A stretch of 64,000 bases of DNA. Source: Ectothiorhodospira shaposhnikovii (GTDB lineage: Bacteria; Pseudomonadota; Gammaproteobacteria; Ectothiorhodospirales; Ectothiorhodospiraceae). Positions within the stretch are counted from its first letter, which is position 1; every line of letters starts with the position of its first letter. Positions 33,250 to 42,398 of the stretch are shown here, piece after piece. The translations under genes were made by a program, and so were the position numbers. Where the stretch lies: positions 1 to 64,000 of the forward strand of contig NZ_NRSM01000008.1 in NCBI RefSeq assembly GCF_016584105.1, written 5' to 3'. The notes under the pieces are model-generated. The model worked only from the letters and a program-made list of their open reading frames with translations. It was not told where the DNA came from and made no database searches.

Positions 33250-33522
33250 ATGAGTAACGATCAGCGCAGGCACCCCAGGGTGCCCATGGAAATCATGGTG
33301 GAGCTTTACTGTGACGGGGAGGCGCCACGGCAGGTACAGACCATCGATCTGAGTGGCGGTGGTGTCATGCTGTTGATTCCTGATGGGTATGTGCCCGATG
33401 AAGGTGCCGAGGTGCAGGTCAGGGTTTGCGGTCAGCTTGGTGACGGCGAGCCTCCGCCCCTGGTCAATGCCAAGGTGGTTCGACGCCTGCCCGAAGGTGT
33501 GGCGGTAGAGTTTCTTCCCTGA
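33250..33522 (+). CDS. PilZ domain protein
   Basis: A 90-residue single PilZ domain, a cyclic-di-GMP receptor. The N-terminal RRHPRVPM supplies the RxxxR ligand-binding arginines and IDLSGGGVML supplies the (D/N)xSxxG motif. Cytoplasmic, no other domain; effector partner unknown. It lies between divergent fccA and the convergent acyltransferase gene, and with the two GGDEF-EAL proteins forms part of the cyclic-di-GMP equipment of this window. Start ATG 33250 follows GGGGCGG. Confidence 0.88.
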   Translation: MSNDQRRHPRVPMEIMVELYCDGEAPRQVQTIDLSGGGVMLLIPDGYVPDEGAEVQVRVCGQLGDGEPPPLVNAKVVRRLPEGVAVEFLP

Positions 33523-33557
33523 GCACGGGGTGGTGCGGCTTCCGGTCGGATCCGGGC

Positions 33558-34433
33558 TCAGTAGATTCGGGGCTCACCGGGCGGTCTGGCGGCAAAGCGC
33601 TTGTAGCTCCATACATACTGTTCGGGGCAAAGCCTGACCATCGTTTCCACGGCTTTGTTGATGGCGACCGCGGCTGACTCCTGCTCCCTGGAATAGACCG
33701 CCTCGGGGACGGGGATGCACCGGTAGCGGTACCCCTGTCCCCGGGGGAGTCTTTCGGCAAAGGCAAAGACGATCGGTGCCCGGTCGGGCGTGGCCAGGCG
33801 ATTGAGCAGGGTCATGGTGAGGGCCGGGCGTCCGAAGAAAGGTGCGAAGACCCCGCGGGCCCCCTTTGGGGTCTGGTCCGGCAGCATGCCGATCAGACCT
33901 CCCTGGGATGCCGTCCGCTGAATTTCCCTGATTCCGGCCAGGGTGGTGGGCACCAGGCGAGCCCCGGTGGCCTCCCTGGCTTCCCTCAGGGGGCGATCCA
34001 GAGCCTTGAGGCGGGGGGGGCGGTAAAGGGTGGTCATCCTGCCGAAGCCGGCGGCGTGAAGGCCGGCGAATTCCCAGCTTCCCAGATGTGGCGAGACCAG
34101 AAAGGCGCCGCGTCCCTGTTCCAGAGCAGAGCGCACATGCTCCTCTCCTTCCATGCTGACCAGCAGATTCTGTAGCCGCGTCCTGCCGGCCCGCCAGAGC
34201 CAGGGGGCTTCGGTCAGGGCCTTGCCTGTTTCCATCAGGCTTTGCCGGGCAACCCGCCGGTGCCAGTCGGTATTTTTTTCCGGAAAGCATGTGGCCAGAT
34301 TGATCAGGGAGATCCGTCTCTGCTCCGTGGGCAGGATCCAGGTCAGCCAGCCAAGCAGCGCCCCCAGCCCGTGGTTGACCGGCAGGGGCAGGCGGGACAG
34401 TATGGTGAACACGAAACGGATCAGGGGTTCCAT
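33558..34433 (-). CDS. LpxL/HtrB-family lipid A acyltransferase-like protein
   Basis: A 291-residue lysophospholipid-acyltransferase superfamily protein of the LpxL/LpxM (HtrB) type. N-terminal membrane segment (LGALLGWLTWILP), RRISLINLATCFPE, the catalytic HX4E motif HLGSWE (His116, Glu121), LYRPPRLKALD, LPDQTPKGARGVFAPFFG and the C-terminal EQYVWSYKRF are standard. It would add a secondary acyl chain to lipid A or a related lipid at the inner membrane. It overlaps ttcA by 13 bases. Confidence 0.88.
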   Translation of the reverse strand: MEPLIRFVFTILSRLPLPVNHGLGALLGWLTWILPTEQRRISLINLATCFPEKNTDWHRRVARQSLMETGKALTEAPWLWRAGRTRLQNLLVSMEGEEHVRSALEQGRGAFLVSPHLGSWEFAGLHAAGFGRMTTLYRPPRLKALDRPLREAREATGARLVPTTLAGIREIQRTASQGGLIGMLPDQTPKGARGVFAPFFGRPALTMTLLNRLATPDRAPIVFAFAERLPRGQGYRYRCIPVPEAVYSREQESAAVAINKAVETMVRLCPEQYVWSYKRFAARPPGEPRIY

Positions 34434-35215
34434 GGCGACTCCGTCCGGGGCGAGGGGCGCGGATCGCCGGGTGGTTCCGGGACATCATCCAGGCCTACCG
34501 ACATGAGCGGTGTCAGGGTACGGATCAGGCTCTTGAAGAGGCCGGGATTTTCCTGTTCTTCCCGTGCCAGCAGGGCCTTCATGTGAGGGCGCTGGGTGGG
34601 TTTTCCATAGCGCGTGGGGCAGTTTTCCTCCATGACCGGTAATCCGGCCTTGCGGGCAAAGTCACTGATGCGCCGTTCACGGGCGTAGACCAGCGGGCGG
34701 ATAACGCGGAGGTCGCCGGCTTCGATGAGGTAATGGGCCTTCATGGTCTTGAGTCGACCGCCGTGGAAGGCGCTCATGAGAAAGCTCTCCGCCAGGTCAT
34801 CCAGGTGTTGACCCAGGGCGATGACGTTGTAGTTCTGCTCCCGTGCCGTGCGGTAAATGAGCCCCCGGCGCATCCGTGAACAGAAAGAGCAATAGGACCG
34901 GTTGTCCAGGTGTTGTTCGGCCCGCGCCAGGATGGGCTCGCTCACATAGGCATAGGGTACGCCCAGTGACTGGAGATAGGGGATCAGGGCGCGCTTGTCG
35001 GTCAGGCCGGTCTGGGGGTCGATGGTGACTGCGCCGATCTCGAAACGAACCGGCGCCCGTTGCTGAAAATACAGCAGCAGGTGCAGCAGGGTGAGAGAGT
35101 CCTTGCCACCGGACAGGCCAAGGAGGATGCGATCACCATCGTGAATCATGCGAAAATCGCCGATGGCACGACCGGTATCCCGGATCAGGGAGCGGGGGGG
35201 AATCAGGCTGGACAT
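34421..35215 (-). CDS. ttcA: tRNA 2-thiocytidine(32) synthetase TtcA
   Basis: A 264-residue PP-loop ATPase that thiolates cytidine 32 of several tRNAs. The ATP-binding SGGKDS motif is at residues 35-40 and the cysteine pair CSFC (about 108-111) binds the iron-sulfur cluster; GQHLDDLAESFLMSAFHGG follows. The C-terminal tail (PGDPRPSPRTESP) is variable. First gene of a leftward pair with the acyltransferase. Upstream is a 356-base divergent gap holding an unexpected terminator. Confidence 0.94.
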   Translation of the reverse strand: MSSLIPPRSLIRDTGRAIGDFRMIHDGDRILLGLSGGKDSLTLLHLLLYFQQRAPVRFEIGAVTIDPQTGLTDKRALIPYLQSLGVPYAYVSEPILARAEQHLDNRSYCSFCSRMRRGLIYRTAREQNYNVIALGQHLDDLAESFLMSAFHGGRLKTMKAHYLIEAGDLRVIRPLVYARERRISDFARKAGLPVMEENCPTRYGKPTQRPHMKALLAREEQENPGLFKSLIRTLTPLMSVGLDDVPEPPGDPRPSPRTESPWNP

Positions 35216-35571
35216 GGCCGCCGAAGATACTCACTGGGCGGAATGAATGGCAAGCCATTCTTTTGGAAAAAAACTCCCGCCTTCCTTGGCGGGAGCGAGA
35301 CCATCCTGGGCCGGGTGATTGAAACCGGCATTCCATCGCCTTCCTGGTGGATTCGTTCCACGCCTGGTCCGGAGGCATCCCTTTCCCCATCATTCCAGGA
35401 TCCCTGGGAGGCGCTTCGTGCACCATGGGTATATGATTTCATAGAGAGAGGGGTGGGGAACACCACCCATGCCCACTGAAAAACGCGGTTTTGGGGTGAA
35501 ACCCTGTAAGGATTTTCCTACACGCACGCCTTGAGCCCTGTTCACCTGCTTCCCGAGAAAGGTTTTCACCG
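35216..35571. other. intergenic region between ttcA and pip
   Basis: 356 bases between divergent genes. It holds a perfect minus-strand intrinsic terminator (35267-35295) 52 bases upstream of ttcA, with no recognisable minus-strand gene to terminate. A short RNA or a leader with attenuation is therefore possible. No convincing reading frame is present. Confidence 0.5.
35267..35295 (-). terminator. orphan intrinsic terminator upstream of ttcA
   Basis: On the minus strand CTCCCGCC-AAGGAA-GGCGGGAG followed by seven T residues: a textbook Rho-independent terminator with an 8-base GC stem and 6-base loop. It precedes ttcA, so it must end a transcript starting upstream on the minus strand (possibly a small RNA) or regulate ttcA by attenuation. 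Confidence 0.8.
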
Positions 35572-36528
35572 ATGCCTGCAGAATCCCTGTTCCCTGATAT
35601 CCGCCCCTTTCGTTCCCAGCATCTGGATGTGGACCCTCCCCATCGTCTGTATCTGGAGGAATGCGGCATCAGCGAGGGGATACCCGTGGTATTTCTTCAT
35701 GGTGGGCCCGGCTCAGGGTGTGAATCCTGGCATCGACGGTTTTTCGACCCCAATCGCTACCGGATCGTTCTTTTTGACCAGCGGGGTTGCGGGCGGTCCG
35801 TCCCTCACGCCAGTCTGGAGCGGAACACGACCTGGGATCTGGTGTCGGACATGGAGCGTATTCGCGAGCATCTGGGGATAGATCGCTGGGTCGTGTTCGG
35901 CGGATCATGGGGTTCCACCCTTGCACTGGCTTACGCCCAGGCCCATCCGGATCGGGTGCTGGGGCTGGTGCTGCGAGGGATCTTCCTCTGCCGTGACCAG
36001 GATATCCACTGGTTCTATCAGGATGGAGCCGGGCGCCTTTTTCCCGATTACTGGGAAGATTATCTGGCGCCGATACCGGAGGCGGATCGAGGCGACATGG
36101 TGGCAGCCTATTATCGTCGCCTGACCGGAACGGATGAGGTGGCTCGCATGGCGGCTGCCAAGGCCTGGTCGGAGTGGGAAGGGCGCACCGCGACACTGCT
36201 TACCAATCCGGCGGTGGTGGGGCATTTTCAGAACCCCTTCACGGCCCTGAGTCTGGCCCGGATCGAGTGCCACTATTTCCGTCACCAGGCGTTTCTTGAG
36301 CCGGATCAGTTGTTGCGGGATGCCCATCTTCTGGCGGAGATTCCGGGCTACATCATCCATGGGCGTTACGACGTGGTGTGTCCCGTGGACCAGGCTTGGG
36401 CGCTGCATCAGGCCTGGCCTCGGGCAGAGCTTTGCATCGTGCCGGACGCGGGGCATTCCGCCGGCGAACCGGGGATTGCCCGGGCGCTGGTGGCGGCCAC
36501 CCAGGCACTGGCGGATCGCCTGACATGA
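35572..36528 (+). CDS. pip: proline iminopeptidase
   Basis: A 318-residue alpha/beta-hydrolase (S33) that removes N-terminal proline from peptides. Oxyanion motif HGGPGSGC, FDQRGCGRSVPH, nucleophile GGSWGS, the Asp in IHGRYDVVCP and the His in DAGHSAGEP form the full triad. Normal length, cytoplasmic. Start ATG 35572 gives the usual N-terminus (FPDIRPFRSQHLDV). Its stop overlaps the dtd start by four bases (ATGA). Confidence 0.95.
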   Translation: MPAESLFPDIRPFRSQHLDVDPPHRLYLEECGISEGIPVVFLHGGPGSGCESWHRRFFDPNRYRIVLFDQRGCGRSVPHASLERNTTWDLVSDMERIREHLGIDRWVVFGGSWGSTLALAYAQAHPDRVLGLVLRGIFLCRDQDIHWFYQDGAGRLFPDYWEDYLAPIPEADRGDMVAAYYRRLTGTDEVARMAAAKAWSEWEGRTATLLTNPAVVGHFQNPFTALSLARIECHYFRHQAFLEPDQLLRDAHLLAEIPGYIIHGRYDVVCPVDQAWALHQAWPRAELCIVPDAGHSAGEPGIARALVAATQALADRLT

Positions 36529-36965
36529 TTGCCTTGCTGCAGCGGGTCAGCCAGGCCCGGGTGGCGGTGAACGGCGAGACCATTGGCGAGATTGGTCCCG
36601 GTATTCTGGCCCTGGTGGGGGTGGTACGGGCGGATGGGCCTGCCCAGGTGGAGCGGCTGCTGGAGCGGCTACTGGGTTATCGCCTGTTCGAAGACGGACA
36701 GGGGCGCATGAACCTGAGTCTGCGTGAGACCGGGGGTGGCCTGTTGCTGGTCCCCCAGTTCACCCTGGCGGCGGATACCCGCAAGGGGATGAGGGCCAGT
36801 TTCACCCCGGCGGCGGATCCGGAGGCCGGGGAGGTTTTGTTTCATTGCCTGGTTGACCGGGCGCGCCAAGCCTGGCCCCGTGTGGCCGCTGGCCGGTTCG
36901 GGGCCGACATGGCCGTGTCCCTGACCAATGAGGGGCCCGTGACCTTCTGGGTCGAGGCCCGCTGA
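36525..36965 (+). CDS. dtd: D-aminoacyl-tRNA deacylase
   Basis: A 146-residue DTD that hydrolyses D-amino acids (and glycine mischarged on tRNA-Ala) from tRNA. The start MIALLQRVSQARV is diagnostic; the active-site motifs are VPQFTLAAD (the usual SQxTL appears as PQFTL) and the cross-subunit Gly-cisPro motif NEGPVTFW. Functions as a homodimer in the cytoplasm. Overlaps pip by four bases; the pair is common in gammaproteobacteria. Confidence 0.95.
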   Translation: MIALLQRVSQARVAVNGETIGEIGPGILALVGVVRADGPAQVERLLERLLGYRLFEDGQGRMNLSLRETGGGLLLVPQFTLAADTRKGMRASFTPAADPEAGEVLFHCLVDRARQAWPRVAAGRFGADMAVSLTNEGPVTFWVEAR

Positions 36966-36972
36966 GTTCACC

Positions 36973-37749
36973 TCATCCGGAGGGCGACTTGCCGTTGTGG
37001 TGATTGCGCAGGTCGTCCACCGGCTGGGTTCCCGCCACGGTATATAGTCCATCCAGGTCGTAGATGGTGATCAGTTTGCGTCTAACCAGGATCAGTCCGG
37101 CCGCCTGGAATCGCGTGAACAGCCGGCTCACCGTCTCCACCGCCAGCCCCAGATAGTTGGCGATGTCATTTCTCGACATGGTGAGGTTGAATTCCGTGCG
37201 CGAGAACCCACGTATTCCAAGGCGGTTGGAGAGGCTCAGGAGAAAAGCAGCCAGCCGGGCATCGGAGGCTTTCTTGCCCAGCAGCATCATGAAGTGTTCA
37301 TCGGTCTGGATTTCCCGGCTCATGATGCGGAAAAGCTGATGTTGCAGCCCCGGGATGCGAACCGAAAGCTCTTCGAGGCGGTCAAACGGGATCTCGCAGA
37401 TGCTGGTGGTTTCCAGGGCCCGGGCGGCACAGGGGTGGATGCCGTCGCTGATGGCGTCCAGACCCAGCAGCTCGCCGGGGAGATGAAAGCCGGTGATCTG
37501 TTCCTGGCCATCGTCGGTGAGCGTGTAGGTTTTCACGGTACCGGAGCGTACCGCGTAAATGGAGGTCAGGCGGTCCCCTGGTCGGTAAAGGTGGTCCTTG
37601 CGTTGTAGCGGGCGTTTTCGGTTGATGATCCGTTCGAGCAACTGCAGCTCTTCATCACCGACCCCGAGGGGAAGGCACAGATCGTGGAGACTACAGCTTT
37701 TGCAAGCTTGCTTGAGACTGCCTAGATCAAGGATCTTTGGGGCGGACAT
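36973..37749 (-). CDS. fnr: fumarate and nitrate reduction regulator Fnr
   Basis: A 258-residue Crp/Fnr regulator with the oxygen-labile [4Fe-4S] ligand set: Cys16, Cys19 and Cys25 in CKSCSLHDLC (same spacing as Cys20/23/29 of E. coli) and Cys118 in SICEIPF (E. coli Cys122). A cyclic-nucleotide-like sensing domain (GDRLTSIYAVRSGTVKTY, LPGELLGLDAI) is followed by the winged helix-turn-helix with recognition helix VETVSRLFTRFQ, keeping the Glu and Ser-Arg that read TTGAT. It should activate anaerobic genes. A perfect target lies in front of fccAB in this window. Confidence 0.95.
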   Translation of the reverse strand: MSAPKILDLGSLKQACKSCSLHDLCLPLGVGDEELQLLERIINRKRPLQRKDHLYRPGDRLTSIYAVRSGTVKTYTLTDDGQEQITGFHLPGELLGLDAISDGIHPCAARALETTSICEIPFDRLEELSVRIPGLQHQLFRIMSREIQTDEHFMMLLGKKASDARLAAFLLSLSNRLGIRGFSRTEFNLTMSRNDIANYLGLAVETVSRLFTRFQAAGLILVRRKLITIYDLDGLYTVAGTQPVDDLRNHHNGKSPSG

Positions 37750-37918
37750 GCGGGTTCAACCACTCCTGCAGCCTTACGGCCGCCAGCTATTGCCGAGGTT
37801 CGGTACGCACTGATTCGGCACCTTACCCAAACCCGAGCCCCGAGACAAGCGGGGAGATGTCACCGTGGGCGAAAGCCTGTGGTAGGATGAGCGCTTGATC
37901 CATCCGTTAAGTAACTCC

Positions 37919-38512
37919 ATGACCCCCCGCACAGCCGAGATCGAACGCAATACCCTGGAAACCAGGATACAGGTGGCACTCAACCTGGATGGTCAGGGAC
38001 GCGGTGAATTTGCCACGGGCGTGCCCTTTCTGGACCACATGCTGGATCAGGTTGCGCGCCATGGTTGTATCGATCTGTCCGTCACGGCTGACGGTGATCG
38101 CCATATTGATGACCACCACACGGTGGAGGATATCGGGATCACCCTGGGGCAGGCCATGGCACGGGCCGTGGGCGACAAGCAGGGCATTCGTCGTTACGGA
38201 CATGCCTATGTGCCCCTGGATGAGGCGCTGTCCCGGGTCGTCATCGACTTTTCCGGTCGGCCGGGCCTGCACTATCATGTGACCTACCCCAAGGACCGTA
38301 TCGGGCAGTTCGAGGTGGAGCTGTTCGAGGAGTTTTTCCAGGGTTTCGTCAACCATGCCCGTGTCACCCTGCACCTGGATAGCCTGCGGGGCAAGAACGC
38401 ACACCATATTGCCGAGACCCTGTTCAAGGCTTTCGGTCGCGCCCTGCGCATGGCGCTGGAACCGGATCCGCGCATGCAGGGAGTGATGCCGTCCACCAAG
38501 GGTACGCTCTGA
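37919..38512 (+). CDS. hisB: imidazoleglycerol-phosphate dehydratase HisB
   Basis: A 197-residue monofunctional HisB (the phosphatase half found in enterics is absent). The manganese-binding repeats DDHHTVED and NAHHIAET, with the LDHML and HYHV segments, are intact. It catalyses the sixth step of histidine synthesis. ATG 37919 is chosen; the frame extends to 37895. First gene of a his-tat-gpmI run; hisG, hisD and hisC are not in this window. The 169-base gap upstream to divergent fnr holds the promoter. Confidence 0.96.
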   Translation: MTPRTAEIERNTLETRIQVALNLDGQGRGEFATGVPFLDHMLDQVARHGCIDLSVTADGDRHIDDHHTVEDIGITLGQAMARAVGDKQGIRRYGHAYVPLDEALSRVVIDFSGRPGLHYHVTYPKDRIGQFEVELFEEFFQGFVNHARVTLHLDSLRGKNAHHIAETLFKAFGRALRMALEPDPRMQGVMPSTKGTL

Positions 38513-38548
38513 TCGACCCCGTTTCCTTTCCATATTGAAAGACTTCTC

Positions 38549-39196
38549 ATGAATACTGTCGCAGTGGTTGATTACGGCATGGGCAATCTGCGTTCCGTGG
38601 TCAAGGCCCTGGAGCATGTGGCGCCCAACGACACCCGGGTGCTGCTGACGGACCGCGCGGAAGACATTCTGGAGGCGGATCGCGTGGTGTTCCCTGGTCA
38701 GGGGGCGGCCCGTGACTGCATGCAGGCCCTGCAGGCCAGGGCATTGTCCGGCGTATTGCGTGAAACAGCGCTGACCCGCCCCTTTCTGGGGATCTGCATG
38801 GGCATGCAGGTGCTCATGGATCACAGCGAGGAAAACGGAGGCACGGAATGCCTTGGAATCATTCCCGGGCGGGTGCGCTGGTTTGGCAACGAACTGAAGG
38901 GGCCCCGAGGGGAGTGCCTGAAAATCCCCCACATGGGCTGGAACCAGGTCCGGCAGGTGCATGCCCACCCGTTGTGGGCCGGCATCGAACAGGACAGCCG
39001 TTTCTATTTCGTACACAGCTATTATGTGGAGCCGACCGCCCTTCAGGGGGTGGCGGGCACCACGGATTACGGGATGCCGTTCACCTCGGTCATCGCCAAA
39101 GACCATATCTTCGCCATTCAGTGCCATCCTGAAAAGAGCGCCGCCACGGGTCTGACCCTGCTGCGCAATTTCATGCGCTGGAATGGTGGTGTCTGA
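38549..39196 (+). CDS. hisH: imidazole glycerol phosphate synthase glutaminase subunit HisH
   Basis: A 215-residue class I glutamine amidotransferase supplying ammonia to HisF. Opens VAVVDYGMGNLRSV; nucleophile Cys in LGICMGMQ, His-Glu in QCHPEKS, and the HSYYV motif. Normal length. 36 bases after hisB. Confidence 0.96.
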   Translation: MNTVAVVDYGMGNLRSVVKALEHVAPNDTRVLLTDRAEDILEADRVVFPGQGAARDCMQALQARALSGVLRETALTRPFLGICMGMQVLMDHSEENGGTECLGIIPGRVRWFGNELKGPRGECLKIPHMGWNQVRQVHAHPLWAGIEQDSRFYFVHSYYVEPTALQGVAGTTDYGMPFTSVIAKDHIFAIQCHPEKSAATGLTLLRNFMRWNGGV

Positions 39197-39221
39197 ACCA
39201 AGTCAATCAGGGGAATAGATC

Positions 39222-39959
39222 ATGCTGGTGATCCCGGCCATCGACCTCAAGGACGGCAAATGTGTGCGGCTGCGCCAGGGGCGCATGGATGACTCAACGG
39301 TATTTTCCGAAAGCCCGGTGGAGATGGCAGCACGTTGGGTCGACGAGGGTGCCCGACGCCTGCATCTGGTGGATCTCGACGGCGCCATCGCCGGCCGTCC
39401 CCGCAATGCGGACATCATCGGTGAGATCGTTGCGCGCTTTCCCGACCTGCCGGTGCAGGTGGGTGGCGGCATCCGGGATGACGACACGGTACAGGCCTAC
39501 CTGGATGCGGGGGTGCAATGGGTGATCATCGGCACCAAGGCCGTCAGCGCCCCCCATTTCGTCAACGACCTGTGTCTGGAGTTTCCCGGGCGCATCATCG
39601 TCGGGCTGGATGCCAAGAACGGCAAGGTGGCCATTGATGGCTGGTCCAAGCTGTCCCATCACGATGTGGAAGACATGGCCAGGCACTTCGAGCAGGACGG
39701 CGTGGCCGGCATCATTTTCACGGACATCTCCCGCGACGGCATGATGCAGGGTGTGAATGTGGATTCCACCGTGAGCCTGGCGCGGGTGGTAAACATTCCC
39801 GTGTTTGCCTCCGGCGGCGTCACCAACATCGAGGATATCCGCCGCCTGTGCGCGGTGGAGGATGAGGGCGTCACCGGCGTCATCGTCGGTCGTGCCCTTT
39901 ATGAAGGCACACTCAGTCTTGCCGAGGCCCAGGCCCTGGCGGACCAGAACGCCGCCTGA
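39222..39959 (+). CDS. hisA: ProFAR isomerase HisA
   Basis: A 245-residue TIM barrel performing the Amadori rearrangement of ProFAR to PRFAR. Catalytic Asp in [14 protein letters not shown], and the second Asp in [14 protein letters not shown]; phosphate loops VGGGIRD and ASGGVTN. Normal length; GGGGAA ribosome site upstream. Lies between hisH and hisF. Confidence 0.96.
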   Translation: MLVIPAIDLKDGKCVRLRQGRMDDSTVFSESPVEMAARWVDEGARRLHLVDLDGAIAGRPRNADIIGEIVARFPDLPVQVGGGIRDDDTVQAYLDAGVQWVIIGTKAVSAPHFVNDLCLEFPGRIIVGLDAKNGKVAIDGWSKLSHHDVEDMARHFEQDGVAGIIFTDISRDGMMQGVNVDSTVSLARVVNIPVFASGGVTNIEDIRRLCAVEDEGVTGVIVGRALYEGTLSLAEAQALADQNAA

Positions 39960-39973
39960 CGCCAGGGTTGCCC

Positions 39974-40744
39974 ATGCTTGCCAAGAGAATCATTCCCTGC
40001 CTGGACGTGGACCGTGGCCGGGTGGTCAAGGGTGTCAACTTCGTCGATATCCGGGATGCCGGAGATCCGGTGGAGATCGCTCGCCGCTATGATGCCGAAG
40101 GGGCCGATGAACTGACTTTCCTGGACATCACTGCCAGCTCCGACGAGCGGGACACCATTGTGCATGTGGTGGAGCAGGTGGCCGAGCAGGTCTTCATCCC
40201 CCTGACGGTGGGTGGTGGTATTCGCCGGGTTGAGGACATTCGCCGCCTGCTCAATGCGGGCGCGGACAAGGTTTCCATCAACACCGCCGCGGTCTTCAAC
40301 CCGGACTTCGTGCGCGAGGCGGCGGACCGGGTGGGTTCTCAGTGCATCGTCGTGGCCATTGACGCCAAGCAGGTGTCTGCGCCGGGCGAACCCCTGCGCT
40401 GGGAGATCTTCACCCACGGCGGTCGCAAGCCCACCGGACTGGATGCCGTCGACTGGGCCCGGCGCATGGTGGACAACGGGGCCGGCGAAATCCTGCTCAC
40501 CAGCATGGACCGGGACGGCACCCGCCAGGGTTTTGATCTGCCGCTTACCCGGGCCATCTCCGACGCGGTGACGGTGCCGGTGATCGCCTCCGGTGGCGTG
40601 GGGCATCTGCAGCATCTGGTGGAGGGTGTCACCGAAGGACATGCGGACGCGGTGCTGGCCGCCAGTATCTTCCATTTCGGCGAGCACACCGTGGGCGAAG
40701 CCAAGCATTACATGGCCGAACGGGGGGTAGAGGTTCGGCTGTAA
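39974..40744 (+). CDS. hisF: imidazole glycerol phosphate synthase cyclase subunit HisF
   Basis: A 256-residue TIM barrel; the partner of HisH, forming imidazole glycerol phosphate and AICAR. Catalytic Asp in [15 protein letters not shown] and Asp in [14 protein letters not shown] are present, with phosphate loops VGGGIRR and ASGGVGH. ATG 39974 is chosen over an in-frame TTG at 39968 because it gives the conserved [11 protein letters not shown] start. Confidence 0.96.
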   Translation: MLAKRIIPCLDVDRGRVVKGVNFVDIRDAGDPVEIARRYDAEGADELTFLDITASSDERDTIVHVVEQVAEQVFIPLTVGGGIRRVEDIRRLLNAGADKVSINTAAVFNPDFVREAADRVGSQCIVVAIDAKQVSAPGEPLRWEIFTHGGRKPTGLDAVDWARRMVDNGAGEILLTSMDRDGTRQGFDLPLTRAISDAVTVPVIASGGVGHLQHLVEGVTEGHADAVLAASIFHFGEHTVGEAKHYMAERGVEVRL

Positions 40745-40830
40745 GGGGTGGGGGGTGCCCGGTTTCTGGTAAATACCCCCTCCAACGGTTTAAAGTACAT
40801 GCCCGATACCCATATCCCCAGACTTGGTGC

Positions 40831-41244
40831 ATGACCCGGAAAAACCCCCTGGACATGATTCGATGGAATGCCGACGGCCTTGTCCCCGTCATCGCCCAGG
40901 ACCACGTGGATGGCTGTGTACTGATGGTCGCCTGGATGAACCGCGAGGCCCTGGCCCGCACCCTGGAAACCGGCGAGGCGGTCTACTGGTCCCGCTCACG
41001 GGCCCGGCTGTGGCACAAGGGGGAAAGCTCGGGGCATGTGCAGGTGGTGCATGACCTGAGACTGGACTGCGATCACGACGTGATCCTGCTGAAGGTGGAG
41101 CAGAAGGGCGGCATCGCCTGTCATACCGGGCGGCGCCACTGCTTCTACCATCAGTACCGGGATGGTGAATGGGTGGAAATGGATCCGGTCCTCAAGGATC
41201 CGGCCGCCATCTACGGTGAGGAGGTCCCTTCCCATGACCGATGA
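40831..41244 (+). CDS. hisI: phosphoribosyl-AMP cyclohydrolase HisI
   Basis: A 137-residue stand-alone PR-AMP cyclohydrolase (fused HisIE in enterics). Landmarks: [30 protein letters not shown], the metal-binding [28 protein letters not shown]. Third step of histidine synthesis. Ends 11 bases inside hisE. Confidence 0.95.
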   Translation: MTRKNPLDMIRWNADGLVPVIAQDHVDGCVLMVAWMNREALARTLETGEAVYWSRSRARLWHKGESSGHVQVVHDLRLDCDHDVILLKVEQKGGIACHTGRRHCFYHQYRDGEWVEMDPVLKDPAAIYGEEVPSHDR

Positions 41245-41560
41245 TCGTATCCTCGAACAGCTGGCGCAGGTGCTGGAGTCCCGCAAGGGCGCGGATGCCT
41301 CCAGTTCCTATGTGGCGAGCCTGTATGCCAAGGGGCTGGACAGCATCCTCAAGAAGGTGGGCGAGGAAGCCACCGAGACGGTGGTGGCCGCCAAGAACGG
41401 CGATCCCGAGCAACTGATCCATGAGACCGCCGATCTGTGGTTCCACACCCTGGTCATGCTGGCACAGCAGGGACTGGGTCCGGGCCAGGTGCTGGCGGAA
41501 CTGGAGCGGCGTTTCGGTCTGTCGGGGCTGGAGGAGAAGGCGGCGCGCGGCGCCCGCTAG
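41234..41560 (+). CDS. hisE: phosphoribosyl-ATP pyrophosphohydrolase HisE
   Basis: A 108-residue all-alpha MazG-like pyrophosphohydrolase for the second step of histidine synthesis. [32 protein letters not shown] and [13 protein letters not shown] carry the acidic metal ligands. ATG 41234 lies in the hisI 3' end (11-base overlap). Followed by tatA, a common his-tat junction. Confidence 0.95.
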   Translation: MTDDRILEQLAQVLESRKGADASSSYVASLYAKGLDSILKKVGEEATETVVAAKNGDPEQLIHETADLWFHTLVMLAQQGLGPGQVLAELERRFGLSGLEEKAARGAR

Positions 41561-41619
41561 CTCGCCGGTCACGGTACTGATCACAGCGGACATATTACTG
41601 ACACATCTGGAGGCATCTC

Positions 41620-41889
41620 ATGGGTTTTGGCGGCATCAGCATCTGGCAATTGCTCATCATCCTGGTCATCGTGGTCCTGCTGTTCGGGACCAAGAAGCTG
41701 CGCAACATGGGCGGCGACCTGGGCAGCGCCATCAAGAATTTCCGGCAATCGGTCCGTGAAGGCGAGGCCGAGGCCGACAAGGGCAGTGAAGACACGCAGC
41801 GCAAGCCCCTGGAAGACAAGCCCGGCCGGGTTTTCGAGGCCGAGGCCACCACCGAGAACAAGACCCGGGAAGGCGAGCGCCACTCCTGA
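41620..41889 (+). CDS. tatA: twin-arginine translocase subunit TatA
   Basis: An 89-residue TatA: short periplasmic start [12 protein letters not shown], one transmembrane helix ([14 protein letters not shown]), [22 protein letters not shown] amphipathic helix and an acidic charged tail. Forms the size-variable pore. The Tat cargo in this window includes FccB. Confidence 0.95.
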   Translation: MGFGGISIWQLLIILVIVVLLFGTKKLRNMGGDLGSAIKNFRQSVREGEAEADKGSEDTQRKPLEDKPGRVFEAEATTENKTREGERHS

Positions 41890-41972
41890 TTCCCGACAGG
41901 TCTTCATGCCGGGCGGCGGCCGTCAGGCCCCGCTCGCCCAATCCTCATAACCGCGGCGGTTGATACGGACGC

Positions 41973-42398
41973 ATGTTCGATTTTGGATTCTGGGAACTCA
42001 TCGTCATCGGCTTGGTGGCACTTCTGGTCGTAGGGCCGGAACGTCTGCCCAAGCTGGCCCGTGAAATCGGTCGCTGGGTCGGCAAGGTTCGCCGCTTTGT
42101 CAGCAGCGTGCGTTCCGATATCGAGCAGGAACTACGGACCGAAGAACTCAAGAAGATGCTTGAGGACCAGGAACGGGAGATCGGCCGCCTCAAGACCATG
42201 ATGCAGGATACCGAGCAGGACCTGCGTCGATCGGTGGACACCGCCCGGGATCGGGTCAGTTCCGTGGAGGATGAGATCAAGGAAGGTGGCGCCACGGCGG
42301 CATCTCCCCGGTCCGGTGATGCCGAGGCCGGAAAACCTCCTTCCTCGTCGGCGGTTCCCGAGTCCGATAAGCCCCGGAAATCCAACCATGAATCATGA
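41973..42398 (+). CDS. tatB: twin-arginine translocase subunit TatB
   Basis: A 141-residue TatB: MFDFGFWELIVIGLVALLVVGPERLPKLAREIG (membrane helix with the Glu and GPERLP hinge), then an amphipathic and coiled-coil region. With TatC it recognises Tat signals. It overlaps tatC by 11 bases. Confidence 0.95.
   Translation: MFDFGFWELIVIGLVALLVVGPERLPKLAREIGRWVGKVRRFVSSVRSDIEQELRTEELKKMLEDQEREIGRLKTMMQDTEQDLRRSVDTARDRVSSVEDEIKEGGATAASPRSGDAEAGKPPSSSAVPESDKPRKSNHES

Noticed and set aside
37903-37918. TTGATCCATCCGTTAA before hisB as an Fnr box
   Set aside because: Only the left half-site matches; the right half CGTTAA does not fit ATCAA.
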